From positions 930,001 through 994,000 of the forward strand of contig JADJWL010000025.1 in the NCBI GenBank assembly GCA_016716385.1: a stretch of DNA of 64,000 nt. Reading direction: 5' to 3'. Each line of letters opens with the position of its first letter. The stretch's first letter is position 1. Below, in pieces: positions 51,652 through 61,100 of this stretch. Both the position numbers and the translations under genes were made by a program. This DNA is from Bryobacterales bacterium. GTDB lineage: Bacteria > Acidobacteriota > Terriglobia > Bryobacterales > Bryobacteraceae. Below the pieces are notes generated by a model. The model was given only the letters and a program-made list of their open reading frames with translations, did not search any database and was not told the origin of the DNA.

Positions 51652-52547
51652 CGTCCCGGACCCTCGTAGCGCCGGAGATTTGCGCCCTGAACGGCCAGAC
51701 CCGGCGGGATAAACGCGTAATGCTTCGGCGGCATGACGAACTCGCCGGCTCCGGGCACGGTCAGCCTCAGTTCACCCTGCAGCACGAAGAAGTGCGTGGC
51801 GCCATCGATGCGGAAGTTGGGCGTCCGGGCGCCGGGCCGCAAGCGGAGCAGGTGGATCGTGCTCCCTTCTTCGATGTCGCGCTCGACCAGCTTCAGATCG
51901 ATCCCGTCTCCCCATCCGGCGCCAGGCTCCAACCGGCGCATGTTCTTCCACGGAATGAAGAACGGGACGCGGCCGAGGTTGAAGATCAGTTCGTCCCCGG
52001 TGATGCCGGGCGGAACCGCGGGTCCGGAGACACCGAGAGGAACCATCTCGACGGCAGGGAACTTCGAATCATTTCCCCAGAAGAGAACCTCCAGAGTATC
52101 CAGCGCAAGATCGGGTCCGAAGTTGACGTCCTTCTTCAGGGTCGTGAGCGCGCCGGCCGTATAGTCGACGTTCTCGAATTCCGTCTCACGCACAAGGCCA
52201 TTGATGATGAAGGTTTTGTAGGAGACGAGGAAGATGCGGTGCGGCCCAGGCAACCCTTCGAACTGCGTCACAAGCTGGAAGAGATCGTCAGGCTCCTCGT
52301 GCAGGATCTGCCGCGTGAATTCGTCCGGAAAGCCTTCGCCCAGGGGGATCACTTCGCGAGTCGCCGTCTCGATCACTTCGAAACGACTCAGGGCTCCCGC
52401 CGTGTTCGTTGCGGTGGCGCCCGCGCCGCGGACCTCTCCCGAACCCTTCGAACTCAGCACGTAGACCACGACGTCGCCGTCGCGCCCCCCGAACTGCGCC
52501 GCGGCCGGGATTGCCAGCAGCAGGAGAAATGCCCAGAGGCGGGTCAT
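51648..52547 (-). CDS. Secreted protein with C-terminal cupin-like domain
   Basis: A 299-residue exported protein (signal MTRLWAFLLLLAIPAAAQ). The N-terminal two-thirds is a beta-rich region I cannot assign. The last 90 residues form a cupin-like barrel (STIHLLRLRPGARTPNFRID, THFFVLQGELRLTVPGAGEF, PKHYAFIPPGLAVQGAN). The usual metal-binding GxHxH is not clear: only His in THFFVLQG and His in PPKHYAFI remain. It overlaps both neighbours by four bases. A role in binding the product or partner of the GMC oxidoreductase is possible but unproven. Confidence 0.75.
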   Translation of the reverse strand: MTRLWAFLLLLAIPAAAQFGGRDGDVVVYVLSSKGSGEVRGAGATATNTAGALSRFEVIETATREVIPLGEGFPDEFTRQILHEEPDDLFQLVTQFEGLPGPHRIFLVSYKTFIINGLVRETEFENVDYTAGALTTLKKDVNFGPDLALDTLEVLFWGNDSKFPAVEMVPLGVSGPAVPPGITGDELIFNLGRVPFFIPWKNMRRLEPGAGWGDGIDLKLVERDIEEGSTIHLLRLRPGARTPNFRIDGATHFFVLQGELRLTVPGAGEFVMPPKHYAFIPPGLAVQGANLRRYEGPGR

Positions 52548-53224
52548 AGGAACGGGTTGCTCCTGTCGATGCCGGGCAGAACTTCGATCCCGAGAAATTT
52601 CTCCCGGAGTGCGTCCTCCTCTTTCTTGCCGATGGGACCGCGAAACCCCATGATGTCGAAACCCGTGCGGATCGATGACGCCTTGACAATCTGGAACTCC
52701 TCGCCTTCGTTCGCCAGGTGGTTCGGGAAGTTCGAGAAGAAGACCGCTTTCGAAACGAAGAGGCCGATGAACGAGGCGAAGCCGAGCAGATCCCCATAGC
52801 CATCGTTCTCGAAGTTGCCCGCCAGGCAGTCTGTGAAGTATTGCTCGCGCTGGCCGAGGCGCATGTCAAGGAAGCGCGGGCCATAGTCGACTTCAACCGG
52901 CGCATCGTTCATCGCGGTGAGCGCACCTTTGACCAAATCGAGTCCGCCGCGGGCGCCCGCGAGCACAACGTGCTGGACGAATCCGTCAAGCGCGTAGCGG
53001 GAGATCTCGGGATCGAAGGTCCGATAGCCCGGGTCTTCGTCAACCGGGATGACCAGGTCGCCCATGGCGCCCATGACCCGGTACGGAATGTCCTCCGCGG
53101 CGGCGAACAGTTCGGGTCCGGACCGCTCGAAGTAGGCGGCCAGGCCCGCAGCCGTCCACGTGCGCTTCAGAAACGAGCGGCGCGAGAATTCGAGGTCGAC
53201 GGTCCGCAGGGCTTCGCGCCACAT
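52544..53224 (-). CDS. Tat-exported small subunit of GMC dehydrogenase (gluconate 2-dehydrogenase subunit 3-like)
   Basis: A 226-residue protein with a textbook twin-arginine signal (SRRSFLKR at residues 14-21). A helical domain related to subunit 3 of membrane-bound gluconate dehydrogenases follows (MGAMGDLVIPVDEDPGY, FLDMRLGQREQYFTDCLAG, HLANEGEEFQIVKASS). In that family the small subunit carries the Tat signal and drags the folded flavin-containing large subunit across the membrane. The large GMC subunit upstream has no signal of its own, which fits. The start shares one base with the GMC stop (TGATG). Confidence 0.85.
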   Translation of the reverse strand: MWREALRTVDLEFSRRSFLKRTWTAAGLAAYFERSGPELFAAAEDIPYRVMGAMGDLVIPVDEDPGYRTFDPEISRYALDGFVQHVVLAGARGGLDLVKGALTAMNDAPVEVDYGPRFLDMRLGQREQYFTDCLAGNFENDGYGDLLGFASFIGLFVSKAVFFSNFPNHLANEGEEFQIVKASSIRTGFDIMGFRGPIGKKEEDALREKFLGIEVLPGIDRSNPFL

Positions 53225-54810
53225 CAGTCCTGTCTCCTGTCGAGGATCTGGCTATTGACGAACGCGGCGGCGCGGCTGGCGACCGCCATGATCATGGCAT
53301 TGGGATTCGAGCTGATGTGGTGCGGGATGACGCTGGCGTCGCAGCACATGAGGTTCTCCACGTCGAACGACATGCAATTCGTATCGACGACGCCCCGGTC
53401 GCGGTTGGCGGCGGCGCGGCAAGTTCCCTGCGGGTGGAGCGCACCGGCCGTGGTCACGAGCGTCGTGAGTTCGCGGTGGAGCAGGCTGGCGGGCTGGTTC
53501 GGGTTCGGGAATGTTTGCACGGCGCCGAGCTTTCGGAAGACGGTGTGCACCTGCCGCACCGCCCAAACCAGGTCGTCGAGCAGTTTCGGCTCCAGGGTCC
53601 CAGCGGGTGTCGCGGTGGGATAGAGCAGGACCGGCTTCGCTACGCCGCCAACCACGCGGCCATGAATGCTCGGCTTCAGTTGGAAGAGGAACGCTCCGGC
53701 GCGTTGCGGGTAGCGCCGCATCAGGTCCTTATAGGGCTTGCCGAAGAATCCCACCTGCGCCGCGACCCAGGGCGTCGCCGCCGGGAACCCGGCGCTCGGG
53801 TGGACGACGACATCGATATGGTTGCCCTTGTCGTCGGTCACGAAATGGTGGAAGTTCCACTGGTAGCCGCGGTCGGTGCCCCAGGCGCCGCCAGGCAGCA
53901 GCGCGTCCATGGCAATGCCGGGGTGTGCCCGCAAATACCGGCCTACGTTGGTGTTGAGGTCGGCCAGCCCGGAATCGTAGAGGATGGCCGGAGTGCCGAC
54001 AGCGCCGGCCGAAACGACCACGAGGTTCCGCGCCCTCGCTTCGATCAGCTCTCCGTTCCGCTCGTAAACGACCCCAACGGCCTTGCGGTTCTCGATCAGG
54101 ACGCGCTTGACGGACGCGTTGTCGTGCAGGACCGCTCCGTGCTGTATGGCCTTCGGAATCTGCGTCAGCGCCGTGCTCATCAACGCGTCGTACTTGCACG
54201 GCACGCCTGCATTCAGCCGGTGACCGCAGAAGATGCAGTTGTAGCGGTTCGACGCGGTTTCGATCGTGGGGATGCCGAGCGATCGCGCCGCCTGCTCGTA
54301 GAGGACGCTGACCCGGTTCCAGTGCTCCCGTTTGTTGCGGTGGACGTGGAGCACGGTCTCGGCATGTTGGAAATGCGGCTCGAAGGCTTCGCGGGTCCAG
54401 CCTTCAACGCCGGTCTCTTCGGCGAACCCCTCCCAGTCGACGCGGATCGGCCGCAGCCACGCTCCGACGTTGATGAAGGAACCGCCGCCGACTACCCTGG
54501 CCTCACGCTGGATGGCGGCGCTCGTCGGATTGGACTGATCCTGGTAAATCGGATAGGCGAAGAATGCTTTGCCGGCGTTGCGGGAATTGACACCATCGGG
54601 AACGAACGTGCCGAGGTTGATCTGGGTGGAGAAGCGGCGGCGTTCGTCCGAGCCGACGCCGGGAAGGGCGTCGCCCCCGATGTGAGGGCCGGCGTCAAGA
54701 ATGAGAGTCGAGGCGTAAGGCGCGACTTCGCCAGCAAAGAACCCACCGCCGGAGCCTGCCCCACAGATGATGATGTCGTACGTTTCCGTCACTCGATCGT
54801 CGTCCGGCAA
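53224..54810 (-). CDS. GMC-family FAD oxidoreductase (large subunit)
   Basis: A 528-residue flavoenzyme of the glucose-methanol-choline family. The FAD-binding motif is at 17-22 (IIICGAGSGGGFFAGEVAPY). Further landmarks are ARVVGGGSFINVGAW, VVVSAGAVGTPAILYDSGL, and the catalytic pair His459 (HPQGTCRA) and Asn502 (ISSNPNAMIM). It oxidises an alcohol group, probably of a sugar or sugar acid; the acceptor may be a quinone or cytochrome, but no cytochrome subunit is encoded here. There is no signal peptide, so it is expected to be co-exported with the Tat-bearing small subunit. It is the first of five overlapping genes running to 48620. Confidence 0.93.
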   Translation of the reverse strand: MPDDDRVTETYDIIICGAGSGGGFFAGEVAPYASTLILDAGPHIGGDALPGVGSDERRRFSTQINLGTFVPDGVNSRNAGKAFFAYPIYQDQSNPTSAAIQREARVVGGGSFINVGAWLRPIRVDWEGFAEETGVEGWTREAFEPHFQHAETVLHVHRNKREHWNRVSVLYEQAARSLGIPTIETASNRYNCIFCGHRLNAGVPCKYDALMSTALTQIPKAIQHGAVLHDNASVKRVLIENRKAVGVVYERNGELIEARARNLVVVSAGAVGTPAILYDSGLADLNTNVGRYLRAHPGIAMDALLPGGAWGTDRGYQWNFHHFVTDDKGNHIDVVVHPSAGFPAATPWVAAQVGFFGKPYKDLMRRYPQRAGAFLFQLKPSIHGRVVGGVAKPVLLYPTATPAGTLEPKLLDDLVWAVRQVHTVFRKLGAVQTFPNPNQPASLLHRELTTLVTTAGALHPQGTCRAAANRDRGVVDTNCMSFDVENLMCCDASVIPHHISSNPNAMIMAVASRAAAFVNSQILDRRQD

Positions 54811-54873
54811 CTGCGCAATCGAGTTTCGCTCACGCTACCGGCCGGAGTCAAGCGCGCCAGGGGTGTGGTTCCA

Positions 54874-55554
54874 TCAGGCGACTCGCCGCCGCCCCAGGTA
54901 CAGGAGCGCCAGACCAGGAACCACGAGCAGGAACGCAGACGGCTCCGGAACTCCGGTGAATTCGCCACCCGGGTTGATGTCGATGGAATTCTGCGGGATG
55001 GTGAGAGTCAGCGTGTCGCCTTCTTGACCTTCCCATGTCAGGGAGAGGCGTGCGCTCCAAGTGGACAGGGCGCTTCCGTTCGGCACATTGATCAGCCCGT
55101 CGTTCTCTTCGGTTCCCGGCAGCGGAGTGCCGTCGTCGTTGAACTCCGAATCGATGCCGTTGACCGTGAAGAGCAGAAGCCAGTTGACGGGATTCGCATT
55201 GGACGAAGTCACGGTGAACTGCCATTCCGCCGGGATCTCGGAAGTCGCGAAATCGTCCCCCGAGCCAGTCCCCTCCATCAGGGCATACAACTCAAAAAAC
55301 CCGTCGCCGCCTTCACCGACAGTGAGCGTCGTGGAACCGAAGCCCTTCACGCCAATGACGTTGTTGAAGATCGGCAACCCTTCTGTGGAGAACTCCGTAT
55401 TGCTCAAGTCTCCCGCGCCGCTCGTTTCGTCGAGATTGATGCCGAATGACGCGCCGGTCACGTTGAAAATGGTCGCGGCCTGAGCGGACACAGCGAGTGT
55501 CGCCGCCAAGACCAACTTCAAGACCCCGCGCGATTGCCAAAGACGATTGGTCAC
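54874..55554 (-). CDS. PEP-CTERM sorting-domain secreted protein
   Basis: A 226-residue exported protein with a signal region (VLKLVLAATLAVSAQA), a beta-rich, acidic body, and a C-terminal PEP-CTERM tag. The tag comprises VPEPSAFLLVVPGLALLYL followed by the basic tail GRRRVA. Exosortases recognise this tag and process or anchor the protein at the outer surface, often alongside exopolysaccharide. No exosortase is in the window. The start is GTG 55554 with GGAGGGG just upstream. A palindromic TAGGGT site lies about 80 bases upstream. Confidence 0.93.
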   Translation of the reverse strand: MTNRLWQSRGVLKLVLAATLAVSAQAATIFNVTGASFGINLDETSGAGDLSNTEFSTEGLPIFNNVIGVKGFGSTTLTVGEGGDGFFELYALMEGTGSGDDFATSEIPAEWQFTVTSSNANPVNWLLLFTVNGIDSEFNDDGTPLPGTEENDGLINVPNGSALSTWSARLSLTWEGQEGDTLTLTIPQNSIDINPGGEFTGVPEPSAFLLVVPGLALLYLGRRRVA

Positions 55555-55633
55555 GTATACCCCTCCGGACGGCCCGAGGTCACATCCTTAGGCCGCCAAG
55601 AGTCAAGGTATCACCCGCCCAGTCGAATGGGAC

Positions 55634-55648
55634 TAGGGTGGAACCCTA
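55634..55648. promoter_or_regulatory. Perfect inverted repeat TAGGGT-GGA-ACCCTA, candidate operator
   Basis: A 6-bp perfect palindrome with a 3-base spacer lies 80 bases before the PEP-CTERM start, in a spacer shared only with the end of the renalase-like gene. Its size and position suit a dimeric activator (for example a NarL/LuxR-type regulator). No such gene is nearby. Confidence 0.45.
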
Positions 55649-55680
55649 AATCCAGGAACAAAAAGTTGCCGGGTCGGGTT

Positions 55681-56634
55681 CTATCCTTCCAGAACCATCC
55701 TGGCTGCCGCCAGCCCGGACAAGGCTGCTCCCTCGACCCTGGGTCCGCCGAAGGCGTCGCCAGCGAAAACCAGGGGCGCCGGATCGTCGATCCGCAGGGC
55801 TCGTTGCGGGTGGACCAAGGCCGGCTGACTGTAGCGCCACCGGTGCCACGTGCAACCGGCTGGAGTGGCTTCAGTGAATTGGGGGAGAGTTCGCAGGATG
55901 ATCCGGGCCAATTCCGCATCGGGAGTGTCCCAGTATGCCTCACTGAACTCGGGGGTCGTGTGAATTGTGAGAGCCGGGGAGGAACTAATGCCCTTGATCT
56001 GATTGTCCGCGAGCCAGGCGATGGGCCCCTGTGCCGGCCGGATCGCGCCCGGAGCGGGCAGCTCCGACGGCTCCCGCAGTTCGACTAGCGCGGCGAGGCA
56101 TCGCGCATACTGAATCGATTCGAGTTTGTCCCGGAGCCGGGAGGGAATCCGCACTTGTCCCGCGTCAACAATCGCGAGGGATTGCGGCACCGGCGGTGTC
56201 AGGATGAGCGCGTTCGCTTCGAGCGTCTGACCGGAACCGTGGATCGCCCATCGCCCGTTCAGCGGCCGTATCGCGTCGACGCGGAATCCGCTCAGGATTG
56301 TGAGGCCCTCGGCCAAGGCGGCGGGGATCGAGTTCATACCGGCGGCGGCGCGGTAGCGGCCGTGACCGTCAGCGTCCGCGTTGAACCCGCGGCACCACTC
56401 ATCCACCAAGCCACTCGTGGTCCAGCTTTGGACCAGACTTCCGAACGCGGGGTCGCGCACCGTGAAGAACTGGGCTCCATGATCGAACACGGCGGCTCCG
56501 ATGCGGCGCGTCGCCATGCGGCCTCCCGGCCGGAATCCTTTGTCGAGCAGGGTCACGCGCCAACCGGCCCCGGCCAAGGCCCGGCCTGCGAGCAGACCCG
56601 CGATTCCCGCACCCGTAATCACGCAGGAAGTCAT
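55681..56634 (-). CDS. FAD-dependent oxidoreductase, renalase-like
   Basis: A 317-residue flavoprotein with the Rossmann dinucleotide motif VITGAGIAGLLAGRALAGAG near the start. The renalase/amine-oxidase-like signatures KGFRPGGRMATRR and GAAVFDHGAQFFTVRD follow, and the C-terminal FAD block is LVFAGDAFGGPRVEGAALSG. Bacterial renalases oxidise isomeric dihydro-NAD(P) molecules; other members have unknown substrates. ATG 56634 is chosen over GTG 56652 because it immediately precedes the first beta strand. There is no signal peptide, so it is cytoplasmic. It is divergent from the second sulfatase gene. Confidence 0.9.
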   Translation of the reverse strand: MTSCVITGAGIAGLLAGRALAGAGWRVTLLDKGFRPGGRMATRRIGAAVFDHGAQFFTVRDPAFGSLVQSWTTSGLVDEWCRGFNADADGHGRYRAAAGMNSIPAALAEGLTILSGFRVDAIRPLNGRWAIHGSGQTLEANALILTPPVPQSLAIVDAGQVRIPSRLRDKLESIQYARCLAALVELREPSELPAPGAIRPAQGPIAWLADNQIKGISSSPALTIHTTPEFSEAYWDTPDAELARIILRTLPQFTEATPAGCTWHRWRYSQPALVHPQRALRIDDPAPLVFAGDAFGGPRVEGAALSGLAAARMVLEG

Positions 56635-56688
56635 CCAGTGGTTGGGATGCACACACTGGCTGGTTGGATGGTTTGGTTGGCGACGTTG

Positions 56689-56718
56689 TTGCTGCCGTAA
56701 GATGGGGCGGGATATACT
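56689..56718 (+). promoter_or_regulatory. Promoter of the second sulfatase gene
   Basis: TTGCTG (56689-56694) and TATACT (56713-56718) are 18 bases apart. Transcription would start near 56725, immediately before the AAGGAGGAG ribosome site at 56727-56735. Confidence 0.55.
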
Positions 56719-56740
56719 GCCGCCCTAAGGAGGAGCCGGC

Positions 56741-58093
56741 TTGAACCGCAGACAATTTCTCTCGACAGGCGCGGCGGTCCCGGCGGCCGCCCCGCTGGCC
56801 GCGCCGACAGCACGGGCCGCGTCGCAGCCGCCCAACGTCCTGCTGATCCTGTTCGACAAATGCCGCACGGACGCGATCGGCGCCTATGACGAACGCCCGG
56901 TCCACACGCCGCACATCGATCAGCTTGCCCGCTCCGGGGTCCGTTTCGCGAATTGCTACACGCCGCAGGCGCTGTGCGGTCCGGCGCGCGCGTCGATCCT
57001 CACCGGCGCCTATCCGCACACGCACGGTCTGCGGCGGAACGTGTATCCGTACGATCCCAGCCGGTTGAATAGCAATTACCCGGAGTTCGTGCCGGATCCG
57101 TTCCGGGATCCCCGCTTCCGCCTATGGGACAACTTCCCGTTCCTTCTCAACAACGCCGGTTACGCCACCGGCTATATCGGTAAATGGCACCTTGGCCCTG
57201 CGAATCCAGGCTTTTTCGATTACTGGAAAGGGTTCAATTCCGGGCTGCGCCATTGGATTGGCGAGCCGCACAACTCCCGCTACCGGCCCGATGTGCACAC
57301 GGATGAAGCTGTGCGGTTCGTCGAGCGCGCAGACCAGCCGTTCTTTCTGTGCGTGTCGCACTACTCGCCGCACGAGCCGCTCGATCCTCCACGGCAATAT
57401 CTCGAACGGTATCAGGGCATGGACGCCGAGCACGCCTGCTATTACGGGTCGGTGACGAATCTCGATGCGAACGTGGGACGGCTCGTTGAGGCCCTCGACA
57501 GGAAGAAGCTCCTGGACGACACATTGGTCGTGCTGACCACCGAGCACGGGCGGACATGGCGGCCGCGTCCGGGAACGGCTGAGGGGATGTGCGTGGCCTA
57601 CGAGGAATCGTCGCGGATTCCGCTGATCGTGCGGTATCCCTCGCGGTTTCCTGCAGGCATGGTGTGGCAGTCCGGGGTGAGCCTGGTCGATCTGATGCCG
57701 ACGATCCTGGCCACCTGCAACGTGAACCCACACACGGGCGCGCCTCCCGCTCACCACGGACAGGATTTAGCCGGCCTGGTCCGGTCCGGCGAAGACCGCT
57801 GGACGCGGCCGCTGGTAATGCAGAATCTGCCGCAGCACGGGATCGACGGTTCGTACTATGACGAGCGGGCGCTGCGGACTGAGCGCTACAAACTGATCCT
57901 GCGCAAGTTTGACGCGAGGCCGGAGTTTCGGCCCGGTGAATTGTATGACATGACGGCTGACCGGGTGGAGACGCGGAACCTGTACACGGCGAGCCGGGAT
58001 ACGGTTCGGACGCTTGCGCTTGAACTGGCTGCCTGGGGTCGCGCGCATGGAGACAGTGTCGCGGAGCGACTGGGCGAAGCAGCGGCGGCGTGA
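56741..58093 (+). CDS. Type I sulfatase, Tat-exported, TTG start
   Basis: A 450-residue sulfatase. The Tat signal is MNRRQFLSTGAAVPAAAP. The first metal-binding strand reads NVLLILFDKCRTDAIGAY, with Asp39 followed by Lys40 rather than a second Asp. The formylglycine site is the classic CGPAR (79-83) in LCGPARASILTGAYPHTHG. GYIGKWHLG and the C-terminal VLTTEHGRTW are present. Translation must start at TTG 56741: no ATG or GTG precedes the Tat motif, and AAGGAGGAG sits at ideal distance. It is followed after a perfect inverted repeat by the PcRGLX-like lipoprotein gene, suggesting joint action on a sulfated or pectic polysaccharide. Confidence 0.93.
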   Translation: MNRRQFLSTGAAVPAAAPLAAPTARAASQPPNVLLILFDKCRTDAIGAYDERPVHTPHIDQLARSGVRFANCYTPQALCGPARASILTGAYPHTHGLRRNVYPYDPSRLNSNYPEFVPDPFRDPRFRLWDNFPFLLNNAGYATGYIGKWHLGPANPGFFDYWKGFNSGLRHWIGEPHNSRYRPDVHTDEAVRFVERADQPFFLCVSHYSPHEPLDPPRQYLERYQGMDAEHACYYGSVTNLDANVGRLVEALDRKKLLDDTLVVLTTEHGRTWRPRPGTAEGMCVAYEESSRIPLIVRYPSRFPAGMVWQSGVSLVDLMPTILATCNVNPHTGAPPAHHGQDLAGLVRSGEDRWTRPLVMQNLPQHGIDGSYYDERALRTERYKLILRKFDARPEFRPGELYDMTADRVETRNLYTASRDTVRTLALELAAWGRAHGDSVAERLGEAAAA

Positions 58094-58105
58094 GTGATAA
58101 GATGC

Positions 58106-58143
58106 GCTCCAGAGCGGCAGATCACGCGTGACCGCTCTGGAGC
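58106..58143. repeat. Perfect 12-bp inverted repeat between the sulfatase and lipoprotein genes
   Basis: GCTCCAGAGCGG (58106-58117) is perfectly complementary to 58132-58143, with a 14-base loop. The downstream arm ends 5 bases before ATG 58149, so as RNA it would cover any ribosome site. As DNA it could be an operator. There is no U-tract. Confidence 0.7.
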
Positions 58144-58148
58144 CTACG

Positions 58149-61100
58149 ATGATCCGCACAATTTCCTCCATCCTTCTTTGCGGCACGGCCTTGCTGCTGG
58201 GTTCTTGCCGCTCCAGCCAGCCCAGTGGAGAGAACGTGGCTTCCACGATGGGGCTCGATGTCCTCCGCGGCATTGCCGAGGACACCCGGAACAAGGTTCT
58301 TCCGATTCTCGAATGCGACCTAAAGGGATTCCGCGAGGATGTCTCGGAATACCGCGCCTGGGCGGTCCGGCGAACCGAGGCCGGTGGAAGCATCACCGCG
58401 ACGGTGCCTGAAGCCGGCACGTACTATCCCGCATTCATCTTCTATGACGGTCCCGGCGACGAACAGATCGCCGTGTTCGCGGGCGGAAGCCGGATCGGCA
58501 CGGCTGTCGCCAACCTGGACGACAACCGCCAGCGGCTGTTCTTCATCACCGATCCGCACACATTCCAGGGCGGCGAGACCATCGAGCTGCGCGCGCTCAC
58601 GGAAGACGGCATCTATCGCACCGAAGACTTGCTGCTCCTCAAGGAAAAGCCCGAGCGGGTGCTGCCCGTGGAGTCCATCTCCCAGATTGAGGCGACGCCC
58701 TCGGAGCGAGGGGCGTCCATTACCTGGATCACCAGTTGGCCCACGACGGGATCGGTGGAGATCGAAGGGAAGCGCGTCGGGGAAGATCTTGCCTTAAATA
58801 ACCACCGTGTTGTCCTCAAGGACCTGGAACCCGGCCGCGAATACCGCTACCGCATCGTCGCAAACGCGAGAAACGGGCGGACCGTCACCAGCGACTGGCA
58901 CACGTTCCGCACGGCTACGTCCGCCGATGCCGCCGGTTCAGCGCGCAGCGAACGCGTCGTCCTGAGCCTGGAGCAAGCCGGAACGATGCCTGTCACCGCG
59001 GGTATTCCGTTTCCGAAGGGAGTTCTCGGCTCGGACCGCAATCTCCGTCTGGGCGGGGACACGCCTCTTCAGACCCGCGTGCTGCACCGCTGGGACGACG
59101 GCAGCGTGAAGTGGGTCCTGCTGGACTTCCAGGCGGCGCAGGCCAGCGTCGAGTTGCACTACGGGACGGAGATCGCCCGCGCAGCCCCCGCGGGGGCACC
59201 GCTGGCAACCGAGGACACGGAGGCGGTGACGGTAGAGACGGGCCGCGTCAAATTCGCAGTCAGCAAGAAGCGGTTTAACCTGTTCGACTCTCTGTCCGCC
59301 GGTGGCGCCCAACTGATCGCTCCGCAGAATGCGGGCGGATTCTATCTCACCGGGCCGGACGGCCAGGTATATTCGAGCCTGTCGGCGCCGGATGAGGTGA
59401 CGGTCGAAGAGAACGGACCCGTGCGGGCCGTTGTCCGCGTGCGGGGCCAGCACCGGAATGACGCCGGGGCGCCACTGTTCGCCTACGACGTCCGGGTGCA
59501 TGCCTGGGCCGGACAGCCCTTCGTCCGGGTCGCGCATACGTTCGGGAATAACAATCCAGCCGCGGATTTTACCGACATCCAGAGCCTCGTCCTGCGAGTG
59601 CCGATGGCACAGAGCGGGGAAGCGTGGGCACTGGCCGGCCGGTCCGGCAAGTTCCGGGCGGGCGGCGCCGTGACCCTTGTCCAGCGCAGAGACGATCAGT
59701 ACACGATCGAGCCGGGCGCCCTGGCGAAAGGGAAGCGCGCCGCAGGATGGGGCGAATGGACAAGCGGCGCGAACACGGTCACCCTGGCTCTGCGCGACTT
59801 CTGGCAAAACTACCCGAAGGACCTTTCCGTCACGGCGGAAGGCTTCGAGCTGGCCCTCTGCCCCAGGCTGAGCGCGAACGAGTACGACTGGGCCAACGGC
59901 ACGATCGACGAACACCGGTTGTTCTTCTATCTGAAGAACGGAGTGTACAAGCTGCCCCAGGGCATCACGAAGACACATGACATCTGGCTGGAATTCGGCA
60001 CGCGCTCGCCCGCCGCCGTCCGTGACCGACAGCGGCCCCGCATGGCGGTGGCGCCGCCCGAATGGTACGCGGCCAGTAAAGCGTTTGGAGACCTGACCGT
60101 GCCTGGTCCGGACCCAATCCTCAGGCGCTACGACACCGCCTTCGCCGGGAGCTTTGCCGGCTACCTTGGAAATCGCGAGGTGAACCGTGAATACGGGATG
60201 CTGAACTTCGGCGACTGGTGGGGCGAGCGCGTCATCAACTGGGGCAACAGCGAGTACGACACACAGCACGGCTTCATCCTGCAGTTCCTGCGCACGGGCA
60301 ACTTCCAATACTTCCGGACCGCCGAAGAGATGGAATGGCACAACCGCGACATCGACGCCATTCATTACCATTCCGACCCGATGAAGGTGGGAGGCGTCTA
60401 CGCCCATGCCATTGGGCACACCGGTGGCTATTACGACGAGCGGCCCACGGGGGGAGCGCCTCCCGGAGGATTCACGGCGGGCAGTCCGCGGAGCCACATG
60501 GCGGCCGACCACACCTTCATCGAAGGCCATCTCGACTACTACTTCCTGACGGGCGACCAGAGATCGCGGGACACGGCTCTGCTGACAGCGGACCGCTACG
60601 ACAGCTACTTCACGAAGAACTACGACTTCAACAATTGCCGACAGCCCGGCTGGCACCTGATCCTGACGACGGCCGCCTACGACGCGACGGGTGACCCGTA
60701 CTACCTCAACGCCGGGCGGATCATCGTCGAGCGTGTGCTGGAGCGGCAGACACCGGACGGCGGCTGGAAGCGGCAGATGGTTCCGGGGCATTGTTTCTGC
60801 ACGCCGCGCCACGAGGGCAACGCCGGCTTCATGGTCGGGGTTCTGCTGACCGGGCTCAAGAAATACTACGCATCCACCGGCGATGAACGCGTCGCCGATT
60901 CGATCGTCAAGGGTGCGCGATTCCTGATCGACAGCACTTGGGTGCCCGAGATCCGGGGATTCCGCTATACTTCGTGCCCCCGCTCGAGCACGAGCGTGGC
61001 GTTTAACTTCCGCCTGTTCGACGGCATGGTGTTCGCCCATCGGCGGAGCGGGGATGAACGTCTGCGTCAGGTCCTGCTGCAGGGCACCGAGAGTGCCCTC

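Noticed and set aside
53317..55449. 710-codon plus-strand open frame antisense to the GMC oxidoreductase and PEP-CTERM genes
   Set aside because: It spans two well-supported minus-strand genes and their gap. The translation is Arg/Val/Asp-rich without motifs, typical of GC-rich antisense shadows.
58938..61040. 700-codon minus-strand open frame antisense to the PcRGLX-like gene
   Set aside because: The sense protein has a lipobox and family motifs. The antisense translation has none and low-complexity composition.
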